A stretch of DNA of 7,246 nt, from assembly GCF_003478445.1 (NCBI RefSeq), contig NZ_QUET01000054.1:1-7246 (forward strand), read 5' to 3'. Origin of the DNA: Roseburia sp. AM59-24XD (GTDB lineage: Bacteria; Bacillota; Clostridia; Lachnospirales; Lachnospiraceae). Both the position numbers and the translations under genes were made by a program. Positions 1 through 5,736 of the stretch are shown one piece after another; position 1 is the stretch's first letter, and the number at the start of each line of letters is the position of its first letter. The notes under the pieces are model-generated. The model was given only the letters and a program-made list of their open reading frames with translations. It was not told where the DNA came from and did no database searches.

Positions 1-119
1 TTGTTTAACCTAGTGGGTGAAATAAAATGTATTGCGAAAATCAGTTTCCAGCAGGTATTATTGCTGAAAAAAAGGGATGTAACACTATGGTAAGTTTCAC
101 GGAATAAGGTGGATTTTCA

Positions 120-148
120 TTGACACATATAACACCTTACAATATAAT
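120..148 (+). promoter_or_regulatory. Consensus sigma-A promoter of the surface protease gene
   Basis: TTGACA at 120-125 and TATAAT at 143-148 are both perfect consensus hexamers separated by the ideal 17 bases. Transcription would start near 155, giving a leader of about 30 bases before the ATG at 185. An AAGGAG ribosome binding site lies at 171-176. A perfect promoter suggests strong, basal-type transcription; I see no operator or riboswitch in the short leader. The upstream stretch 1-119 shows no convincing gene. Confidence 0.88.
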
Positions 149-184
149 AAAAGCAAATATATAGCTTATAAAGGAGCTTCCTTA

Positions 185-1357
185 ATGACGAAAAAAATAA
201 CCGCAATATTCTTGGCATTGTGCATGGCAATTTCCGTTTTGCCGATGACCATTCAGGCGGCATCAAAGCCCGATATTAAAGTTGGCGACTATGTTAAAAT
301 GGGCGCGTATAACAATGCCTCAATTCTTTGGCGATGTGTAAGCATTGACAATAACGGACCGCTTATGCTTGCAGACAAAATTGTTGACACCCTTGCATAT
401 GATGCCAAAACAAATGACAACAGCAATTCAAAATCACACAGCAGAAGCTATAAGCGTGATGATTACGGTTCTAACTATTGGAAAGACAGCAATATGCGTT
501 CTTGGTTAAATTCGACCGCAGCTGAAGGCAAAGTCGATTGGCTTTGCGGCAACCCTCCGAAAGACGGATATGTAAGCGGTGTGGGAGCGTACAACGAAAA
601 AGCGGGTTTTCTCAACGCTTTTTCAAAATCTGAAATTGCGGCAATGAAAACCGTTACCCAGCGTTCTCTCGTTTCTCATCCCGAATACAACAAGGGCATA
701 GTTGATGGAGACGCAAATTCGGATTTGTTATACTACACCGATATTTCGGAAGCGGTGGCAAACTACGACAGTTCATATTTTGAAACTACAACCGAAAAGG
801 TTTTTCTTCTTGATGTAAAGCAGGCTAATGCCGTGTGGAAAAATCTCAAAGGTTATTATGTTGCGTATAATAATGACGGTATGGCTTGGCCTTATTGGCT
901 TCGCACTCCTGTTACCGATTGCAATCACGATATGCGTTATATCAGTTCATCGGGTCAGGTCGGTCGTTATGCTCCGTGGTATTCCGATTTGGGCGTAAGA
1001 CCTGCATTTTATCTCGATTCCGAATATTTTGTTACAACTTCCGGCAGCGGCTCACAAAGCAGTCCTTATATCGGCTCTGCTCCAAATAAGCAAGAGGATG
1101 ATTATACAATTTCGGAACCTGCCGAGGACACAAATCCCGATTGGAATGTCAGCACCGAGCAAAGCATTCAGCTCACCCTCGGCCCGTGGTATTCAAATGA
1201 CGGAAAATATTCTAATCCTACCATCCTGTTTATACCATCCAAAAAACACGCAGCGACACGGAAAATATGGTTGTTGTCGTTTGCGGCGAGGGATACACAA
1301 AAAGTCAGCAGGGCAAATTCATCAATGATGTCAAACGACTTTGGCAGGACGCTATGA
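185..1357 (+). CDS. Secreted DUF6273 protein, N-terminal part of a frameshifted M64 peptidase
   Basis: The start at 185 is supported by AAGGAG eight bases upstream and a perfect promoter. Residues 1-26 form a signal peptide (KK, hydrophobic core, cleavage near IQAA), so the product is exported. Residues about 30-282 match the DUF6273 family of Clostridia surface proteins as I know it: NMRSWLNS at 103-110, PYWLRTP at 236-242 and LGVRPAFYLDS at 269-279. The function of DUF6273 is unknown. Residues 283-345 are a Ser/Pro/Asp/Glu-containing linker. From about residue 354 the sequence (HAATRKIWLLS onward) looks like out-of-frame translation, because the frame-1 reading of the same bases encodes the start of the M64 fold (VVVVCGEGYT). 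The natural protein therefore very likely continues into the next reading frame through the A6 tract at 1241-1246. As written, the stop is at 1355-1357 and the last 36 or so residues are probably not native. Confidence 0.85.
   Translation: MTKKITAIFLALCMAISVLPMTIQAASKPDIKVGDYVKMGAYNNASILWRCVSIDNNGPLMLADKIVDTLAYDAKTNDNSNSKSHSRSYKRDDYGSNYWKDSNMRSWLNSTAAEGKVDWLCGNPPKDGYVSGVGAYNEKAGFLNAFSKSEIAAMKTVTQRSLVSHPEYNKGIVDGDANSDLLYYTDISEAVANYDSSYFETTTEKVFLLDVKQANAVWKNLKGYYVAYNNDGMAWPYWLRTPVTDCNHDMRYISSSGQVGRYAPWYSDLGVRPAFYLDSEYFVTTSGSGSQSSPYIGSAPNKQEDDYTISEPAEDTNPDWNVSTEQSIQLTLGPWYSNDGKYSNPTILFIPSKKHAATRKIWLLSFAARDTQKVSRANSSMMSNDFGRTL
1241..1246 (+). other. A6 tract, likely frameshift point between DUF6273 and M64 parts
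   Basis: In the upstream frame the codons here are TCC AAA AAA CAC. The downstream M64 frame is the -1 frame and is open from 1216 (after a TAA at 1213-1215), so the shift must lie between 1216 and 1357. One extra A would give SKKTRSDTENMVVVVCGEGY and one continuous protein of 1241 residues. Possible causes are a lost base in a homopolymer (true mutation or sequencing error), slippage of polymerase on A6, or ribosomal -1 slipping. The tract is not a classical A-AAA-AAG heptamer in the incoming frame, which makes efficient ribosomal shifting less likely. Confidence 0.6.
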
Positions 1358-3909
1358 AATATGAACCGTATCGCAGTTATGCCGACAGATTCAATGTTTA
1401 CGCTCTTTGCACAGCTTCCGAATCGACTTTTGACAATGGTGGAAGCACCTTCTTTGATGTTATAGTCGACAAATATAATTCGCCTGTTATTTCTAATAAT
1501 CTCCACGGAAGTCAGTGGAAAAATCATATTTTTGAGAGATGTATCGGTCCTGAATTTATCGAGAAAATTCACGATGCTCATATCAAAAAAAAGTGTGATC
1601 CAAACACAATTCCGTCCGGTTCGGAATATGAGCCTTATTATTATGTTCACGATTATATTGCTCAGTTCGCTATGGTTGTAAACACAAAATCAGATTTCGG
1701 CGGTGCTTATAATAACCGTGAATACGGCTTCCATTATTTCATTTCGCCATCAGACAGTTATCGTGCGTCAAAAACTTTTGCACACGAGTTTGGACACGGT
1801 TTGCTCGGTCTCGGTGATGAATACAGTAACGGATATTTGCTTGACGATAAGGAACTTAAATCACTCAATCTTTCCTCGGTTGAAGACTCGGAAAAGATAA
1901 AATGGCGACAGCTTTTAGGTTTTAGAAACACATATACCTGCCGCAATGCTTACGGCTCAAAAATGCTTGTTTCAAGTTATGAGTGCATAATGAGAGACAC
2001 AAACTATCAATTCTGTGAGGTTTGCCGTTTGCAGGGCTTCAAGCGAATGTCTCAGCTTGTTAAGGATGTAGACCTTTATGTTGCAACTCCCGAGGTTAAG
2101 GAATATACGGGCACCTATTCAAAGCCGTCTGATTTTACCGACCTTGAAACAAGTTCATATTATAATTACACATATAATCGCAATGACCGACTTTTGAGCG
2201 GCAACAGCAAAAGCAGATTTAATACTAATATGAACGGTAAAAAAATCGAGCTTAGAACTGTTATTCAAAACATTTCAGATAAAAATGCACGACAATTAAA
2301 ATTCAAAATGTGGATTAAGCACTCCGACGGAAGCGTTGCGACCGATTCATCGGGGAATCCGCTTCAAACAGTACAAACCTTTGACATTCCTGTTTGGAAT
2401 GATAAGGCAAATTTCTGGCCGCTCGGTGCTTTGGATCACATCAAAAGCGACTTTAATTCAGGCTTAAAGAGTTGCTCGCTTATTTATCAAATTCCGTCTG
2501 ATGCACAGCTTAAGAGCGGCGATACCGTGGCATTTCAGGTGCTCGATGAAAACGGAAATGTGCTTGCAGACGACAATACGGAAACACAGCGCTACACAAC
2601 CGTTTCAATTCAGTATAAATTTGAGGACGGCTCTGAAATTCCAAACACTGCCGGCGGAACATTTACCGTGCCATACGGCACAAAGCTTGATTTAACACCG
2701 GCAAAAACACTTTATGATTATGAATTTATAAAGGTTGACGGCTTGAATAAGCCTATTGTTTCGGACGGAACGGTTGTTACATATTATTACAAAAATAAAA
2801 ACGAAGAACACACTCACAATCTGACTTTGGTTGCTGCGAAAGCTGCCACCTGCACTACTGCGGGCAATTCCGCATACTACACCTGCGATGGCTGTGACAA
2901 GTGGTTCGCAGATGCAACAGGATCGGTAGAAATTACCGATAAAACCAGTGTGAAGATTCCGGCTCCCGGACATACCGCAGGCACAGAATGGAAGTCTGAT
3001 GATACTAACCACTGGCATGAATGTTCTCGTTGCCACGACAAAAAGGACGAAGCGGCTCACGATTACGGTTCTGACAATGTTTGCGACACCTGCGGATATT
3101 ACAAAACTGTACCGCACACTCACAATCTGACTTTGGTTGCTGCGAAAACTGCCACCTGCACAGAGGGCGGTAAGGAAGCATACTACAAGTGCGAAGGTTG
3201 TGGCAAGTTCTATGAAGATGTACTCGGTACAAAGGAAATAACCGACCTTGCATCTTGGGGCAATATTGCTAAGATTGCCCACACCACAAAGCAAACCGTA
3301 ACAAAGGCAACCCCAACAGCAAACGGCAAGATAGTAAATTACTGTTCGGTATGTAAGAAAACTCTTTCAACGACAGTAATTCCAAAGGCATCAAGCATAA
3401 AGCTTAAAGCAACATCATTAACATATAACGGAAAGGTTAGAACACCTAAGGTTATTGTTAAGGACAGAACAGGAAAGACACTTGTTAAGAATACTGACTA
3501 TACTGTGTCTTATGCAAAAGGCAGAAAGTATGTTGGCAAGTACGCAGTAAAGATTACCTTTAAGGGTAAATACAGCGGAACAAAGACGCTTTATTTCACA
3601 ATCAAGCCAAAGGCAACAAGTATTTCCTCACTTAAAGCAGGTTCAAAGAAGTTTACAGTAAAGTGGAAGAAGCAGGCTACACAGACAACAGGCTATCAGG
3701 TACAGTACAGTGCCTCAAGTAAATTCAGCAAGGCTAAGACCGTAACAGTAGGCAAGAATACAACAGTATCAAAGAAAATTTCAAAGCTTTCGGGCAAGAA
3801 AAAGTATTATGTAAGAGTTCGCACCTATAAGACAGTTAAGATTAACAGCAAATCCATAAGGATTTATTCAGGCTGGTCAAAAGCTAAGACTGTTACAACA
3901 AAGAAATAA
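1267..3909 (+). CDS. M64-family (IgA-peptidase-like) zinc metallopeptidase with Cys-rich and Fn3-like tail
   Basis: Numbered from the Met at 1267. Residues 1-265 form a peptidase M64 domain: early strand VVVVCGEGYT, zinc site HEFGHGLLGLGDEY at 173-186 (His173 and His177 ligands, Glu174 catalytic, Asp184 the probable third ligand) and the family's later block ECIMRD with CEVCR at 239-254. Known relatives cleave proteins such as IgA; the substrate here is unknown. Residues 446-510 resemble a MucBP-type module ending in YYYK. Residues 515-706 hold five CxxC pairs in two related units. Residues 707-778 look like an Ig/MBG-type fold and 779-880 an Fn3-like domain ending TTKK. No ribosome binding site or signal peptide precedes Met 1267. 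The true N-terminus is almost certainly the DUF6273 protein upstream, joined across the A6 tract; this frame is open from 1216. Arg and Lys codons shift towards AGA and AAG after about 3380, unlike the mixed use before, suggesting a swapped C-terminal module. The protein is expected outside the cell. Confidence 0.88.
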   Translation: MVVVVCGEGYTKSQQGKFINDVKRLWQDAMKYEPYRSYADRFNVYALCTASESTFDNGGSTFFDVIVDKYNSPVISNNLHGSQWKNHIFERCIGPEFIEKIHDAHIKKKCDPNTIPSGSEYEPYYYVHDYIAQFAMVVNTKSDFGGAYNNREYGFHYFISPSDSYRASKTFAHEFGHGLLGLGDEYSNGYLLDDKELKSLNLSSVEDSEKIKWRQLLGFRNTYTCRNAYGSKMLVSSYECIMRDTNYQFCEVCRLQGFKRMSQLVKDVDLYVATPEVKEYTGTYSKPSDFTDLETSSYYNYTYNRNDRLLSGNSKSRFNTNMNGKKIELRTVIQNISDKNARQLKFKMWIKHSDGSVATDSSGNPLQTVQTFDIPVWNDKANFWPLGALDHIKSDFNSGLKSCSLIYQIPSDAQLKSGDTVAFQVLDENGNVLADDNTETQRYTTVSIQYKFEDGSEIPNTAGGTFTVPYGTKLDLTPAKTLYDYEFIKVDGLNKPIVSDGTVVTYYYKNKNEEHTHNLTLVAAKAATCTTAGNSAYYTCDGCDKWFADATGSVEITDKTSVKIPAPGHTAGTEWKSDDTNHWHECSRCHDKKDEAAHDYGSDNVCDTCGYYKTVPHTHNLTLVAAKTATCTEGGKEAYYKCEGCGKFYEDVLGTKEITDLASWGNIAKIAHTTKQTVTKATPTANGKIVNYCSVCKKTLSTTVIPKASSIKLKATSLTYNGKVRTPKVIVKDRTGKTLVKNTDYTVSYAKGRKYVGKYAVKITFKGKYSGTKTLYFTIKPKATSISSLKAGSKKFTVKWKKQATQTTGYQVQYSASSKFSKAKTVTVGKNTTVSKKISKLSGKKKYYVRVRTYKTVKINSKSIRIYSGWSKAKTVTTKK
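2809..2855 (+). repeat. 47-bp direct repeat, copy 1
   Basis: This copy matches 3115-3161 at 46 of 47 bases; the difference is G here versus A in copy 2, changing Ala to Thr. It encodes HTHNLTLVAAKAATCT, the start of a Cys-rich unit. The copies lie 306 bp apart, exactly 102 codons, so recombination between them would delete or add one unit without changing the frame. Confidence 0.9.
3115..3161 (+). repeat. 47-bp direct repeat, copy 2
   Basis: Second copy of the repeat at 2809-2855, with a single base difference. It begins the second Cys-rich unit (HTHNLTLVAAKTATCT) of the M64 protein. The protein sequence also stays related beyond the repeat (AYYTCDGC versus AYYKCEGC), but the DNA there has diverged, so the 47-bp core is better conserved than its surroundings. 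Confidence 0.9.
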
Positions 3910-3910
3910 A

Positions 3911-4155
3911 AACTATACCGTAACCTTTGATTCTGCCGGTGGCTCTGCAGTAACGACTCAGACTATCGAAGAAGGTCAGAAGGCAACCAAACCTGCCGCT
4001 CCTACCAAGTCTGACGATACCACCAAGCCTTCGGATGATGTTCAGAATCCGCAGACCGGCGACAACAGTATGAGTGGCTGTGGATCGCTCTGCTGTTCGT
4101 CAGCGGCTTCGGAGTTGTGACAACTACTGTTTATACTAAAAAAGAAAATCTGTGA
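3911..4155 (+). pseudogene. Orphan InlB/Flg_new-repeat plus sortase-anchor tail, frameshifted
   Basis: No start codon or ribosome binding site precedes this stretch. Frame 2 from 3911 encodes NYTVTFDSAGGSAVTTQTIE, the typical beginning of an InlB B-repeat (Flg_new/Listeria-Bacteroides repeat), then a Pro/Lys/Asp-rich spacer and a sortase-type motif NPQTGDNS at 4046-4069. The frame changes between 4070 and 4075. The continuation is in frame 1: WLWIALLFVSGFGVVTTTVY, then TKKENL and a stop at 4153-4155, a hydrophobic anchor with a charged end. Together these are the parts of a Gram-positive wall-anchored C-terminus. The stretch starts two bases after the stop of the M64 gene. It may be the former end of that protein, cut off by frame loss or displaced by the Fn3-like module, or the end of another gene left by recombination. 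Confidence 0.72.
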
Positions 4156-4183
4156 AATAACAGATAGCTAACCATTTAAGGAT

Positions 4184-4218
4184 GGCGGTAGCGGAGCTTC
4201 CGCTGCCGCCTTTTCCTT
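4184..4218 (+). terminator. Strong Rho-independent terminator after the surface-protein block
   Basis: The 12-bp arms 4184-4195 (GGCGGTAGCGGA) and 4199-4210 (TCCGCTGCCGCC) pair with one G-T wobble around a 3-base loop. TTTTCCTT follows. The position, about 30 bases past the anchor-tail stop, fits termination of a transcript that once included the tail, supporting a single ancestral unit from 185 to 4155. Confidence 0.9.
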
Positions 4219-4248
4219 ACGAAAAGAAATCGAACAAGGAGAAATCAA

Positions 4249-4368
4249 ATGGACGAACAAGAAAAAGAAATTGAAGAAATACTCAGAACATTTGACAAAG
4301 CACCTTCGCCTTCGTCAGAGAATAGTGTTCAAAGTCATTTTAGTGCGATTGGGGGCATTTATGACTGA
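4249..4368 (+). CDS. Possible 39-residue hypothetical protein
   Basis: The ATG at 4249 follows AAGGAG (4236-4241) by 7 bases, a good ribosome binding site, and the frame runs to TGA at 4366-4368. The predicted product is small and acidic at the start: MDEQEKEIEEILRTFDKAPS, then a Ser-rich end finishing GGIYD. The first 16 residues could form a charged helix. I recognise no family. It lies just after the terminator at 4184-4218 and I see no clear promoter of its own. It could be a true small gene or the preserved start of a longer gene truncated by the rearrangement that left the debris following it. Confidence 0.42.
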   Translation: MDEQEKEIEEILRTFDKAPSPSSENSVQSHFSAIGGIYD

Positions 4369-4370
4369 GA

Positions 4371-4457
4371 CTTTTGAGAGACATCGCTCAAATCAAAATC
4401 GTAACACGAATTGAAATGAGCAAAACTCCGAGCGAATACAGAAAATCATATTTATAA
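4371..4457 (+). pseudogene. Short fragment resembling an AraC-family regulator end
   Basis: The frame from 4371 ends in EMSKTPSEYRKSYL and TAA at 4455-4457. The string TPSEYRK, close to the stop, is what typically closes AraC/XylS DNA-binding domains (FKK..G.TPSEYR). The preceding residues LLRDIAQIKIVTRI do not show the expected helix-turn-helix, so at most 14 or so residues are preserved. No start or ribosome binding site is present. A chance match is quite possible. Confidence 0.25.
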
Positions 4458-4460
4458 CCG

Positions 4461-4489
4461 TTGACTTTATAAAAGCTCGGGTGTATAAT
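4461..4489 (+). promoter_or_regulatory. Sigma-A promoter of the YczE-like gene
   Basis: TTGACT at 4461-4466 (5 of 6 consensus) and TATAAT at 4484-4489 (6 of 6) are 17 bases apart. Initiation is expected near 4496, giving a leader of about 90 bases to the ATG at 4587. This leader contains the long hairpin at 4518-4576. Confidence 0.85.
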
Positions 4490-4517
4490 CAAAAAAATAA
4501 AGCTGTCTCGGCTGATG

Positions 4518-4576
4518 AAGACTATAAATTTTGCTGTTTCTGAACACAACAGCAGAGTTTACAGTCTTATTTTTTT
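4518..4576 (+). terminator. 21-bp hairpin with T7 tract in the leader: probable attenuator
   Basis: Arm 4518-4538 pairs with arm 4548-4568 around the 9-base loop TCTGAACAC. I count 18 Watson-Crick pairs, two G-T wobbles and one A-C mismatch. ATTTTTTT follows at 4569-4576, and the ribosome binding site begins at the next base. Promoter, leader, intrinsic-terminator-like hairpin and gene in this order is the layout of transcription attenuation. I could not identify an anti-terminator or a known riboswitch or T-box sequence in the 20 or so bases upstream of the hairpin. An alternative is a small RNA of about 80 bases with occasional read-through. Confidence 0.72.
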
Positions 4577-4583
4577 AGGTGAT
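4577..4583 (+). promoter_or_regulatory. Ribosome binding site AGGTGAT deciding the start at 4587
   Basis: AGGTGAT pairs with the inner part of the 16S 3' end (complement of ATCACCT). It lies three bases before ATG 4587; aligned to the usual AGGAGG register this equals a normal 7-base spacing. An in-frame ATG at 4515 has no such site and lies upstream of the hairpin, so 4587 is the better start. The site directly abuts the T tract. Confidence 0.7.
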
Positions 4584-4586
4584 AAT

Positions 4587-5198
4587 ATGAAATTCAAAAA
4601 ATATGCAACAAAAACGCTGATGATCGTTATCGGATCAATAATATCCGCATACGGAATTACGCTTGCAATAGGCGCAGGTTTCGGCGGCGCAACACTTGCG
4701 ATATTGTGGCAAGGGCTGACGAATGTGACAGGTATGTCAATCGGCACATCGTCGCTTATTGTGGCTGTGGCAATGATAATTTTTGCCCTTTTCTATGACA
4801 GAAAACAAATCAATATTGGCACAATTCTTTACCAAATCATTTACAGTTTTTTCGTAGATGTATTCACAAAAATTCAGCATTATACAGATATTAAAGCGGT
4901 TAATTTTGTTATAATGCTGCTTGGCATTGCTATATTTTCGTTCGGAACGGGGATTTACTCCGCCGCTGATTTCGGCAGGGGCTCATATGAAGCAGTCACA
5001 TTTTCGCTTGCCGAAAAAAACGGGTGGAAAATCAAAATCGTACGAATGGTTCTTGATATTATAATGGTAATTATCGGCGTTTTGCTCGGCGGTAAATTCG
5101 GAATTTGCACAATTGCCACCGTTTTGCTCTCCGGTCCGATAATTCAGGCAACCGTAAGCACTGTTAAGAAATCAAAGATTTTAAAAAACATTTCTTAA
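4587..5198 (+). CDS. YczE/YitT-type integral membrane protein
   Basis: A 203-residue, strongly hydrophobic protein with a short basic N-terminus (MKFKKYATK). Likely membrane segments are about 8-30, 50-70, 77-94, 105-127, 151-168 and 170-190, with a basic C-terminus. The pattern of small-residue motifs fits the YczE/YyaS/YitT family: AIGAGFGGATLAILWQGLTN at 27-46 resembles the family's G-x-P-W-D-x-L-x-Q-G-L block, followed by TGMSIGTSSLIV at 48-59, and a second half beginning GIYSAADFGRGSYEA at 122-136. Its length is usual for the family. These proteins are putative transporters without a firmly known substrate, so no specific role can be given. The gene has its own promoter and hairpin leader and appears monocistronic. 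No clear terminator follows the stop. Confidence 0.82.
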   Translation: MKFKKYATKTLMIVIGSIISAYGITLAIGAGFGGATLAILWQGLTNVTGMSIGTSSLIVAVAMIIFALFYDRKQINIGTILYQIIYSFFVDVFTKIQHYTDIKAVNFVIMLLGIAIFSFGTGIYSAADFGRGSYEAVTFSLAEKNGWKIKIVRMVLDIIMVIIGVLLGGKFGICTIATVLLSGPIIQATVSTVKKSKILKNIS

Positions 5199-5272
5199 AA
5201 TTCTCATACAAGCCTAAAAGTGATAAGACATACAAAAAGGATGGAATTCGATTTTGAACAAGTCCGTAAAAA

Positions 5273-5415
5273 ATGGACAATAGAAAAAACGGAGTTAAGG
5301 ATATATCCGCTAACGAAAACATTAGCGAAGGCTCAAAAGGCATAATTCTTGAATACGTACTTGAAGGTATGGCTGAATATTATTCAGCAGACTTATCAGA
5401 GAAAGTCATTTTTCC
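5273..5415 (+). pseudogene. Serine site-specific recombinase fragment
   Basis: The frame encodes KNGVKDISANENISEGSKGI and then ILEYVLEGMAEYYSADLSEK, the very typical end of the catalytic domain and start of the long helix of resolvase/invertase-type large serine recombinases of Clostridia. The N-terminal catalytic serine region and everything after SEKVI (DNA-binding and recombinase domains) are missing; after about 5415 the frame runs into unrelated sequence and stops at 5510-5512. No ribosome binding site precedes the ATG at 5273. It is a relic of an integrated element and not functional. Confidence 0.75.
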
Positions 5416-5451
5416 GATGATCGTACTTAAATGCTTTGATGATATTCTTTC

Positions 5452-5655
5452 CCCTACCCTACCAAAGAAGCCGTTGTTAAAAAGGCTGAAGCACTTCAAG
5501 CACAAGGTATGATTTCAGTTATTGACAAAGTAATGGCATTATTATACTATGACAGTGTGAGTTAACAGTAAACCAAAGAACAATATGTCGATCATGAAAG
5601 AATGCTCCTTTGTGTTTCCCGTGCTTATGATTATTACAAGCAAAATAGCTATTGA
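5452..5655 (+). pseudogene. Unidentified broken coding remnant
   Basis: Frame 1 reads PYPTKEAVVKKAEALQAQGM, then ISVIDKVMALLYYDSVS and a stop at 5563-5565. It resumes after a second stop as TKEQYVDHERMLLCVSRAYD, then YYKQNSY and TGA at 5653-5655. The helical, amphipathic composition and resumption in the same frame after two close stops suggest a decayed gene rather than noise. I cannot name the family. The region 5199-5736 as a whole (538 bases between two intact genes) contains only this and the recombinase fragment. Confidence 0.4.
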
Positions 5656-5663
5656 CTAAAACA

Positions 5664-5693
5664 TTTACACAAAATCAGTGTTAAAAATATAGC
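5664..5693 (+). promoter_or_regulatory. Weak candidate promoter for the hydrolase gene
   Basis: TTTACA at 5664-5669 and TATAGC at 5688-5693 are 18 bases apart, matching consensus at 5 of 6 and 4 of 6 positions. This is the best pair I find in the stretch before ATG 5737. It is far weaker than the two other promoters in the window. Confidence 0.35.
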
Positions 5694-5736
5694 CGATGCA
5701 ACAAAAACAAAATACCACTGAATTTGGAGAAAAATT

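Noticed and set aside
1241..1247. Canonical A-AAA-AAC slippery heptamer for programmed -1 frameshifting
   Set aside because: The bases are present, but the incoming frame reads TCC AAA AAA CAC, so the heptamer is out of register; no clear stimulatory stem or internal Shine-Dalgarno sequence was seen.
1168..1650. Minus-strand open frame of 160 codons across the frameshift region
   Set aside because: It overlaps the DUF6273 and M64 coding sequence on the opposite strand and has no recognisable motif or start signal.
2692..3294. Long minus-strand open frame of 200 codons opposite the Cys-rich repeats
   Set aside because: It is opposite well-supported coding sequence, has no family resemblance, and its repeated stretches simply mirror the plus-strand repeats.
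4515..4586. Upstream in-frame ATG extending the YczE-like protein by 24 residues
   Set aside because: It has no ribosome binding site and the extension is encoded by the hairpin; ATG 4587 follows AGGTGAT and gives the usual family N-terminus.
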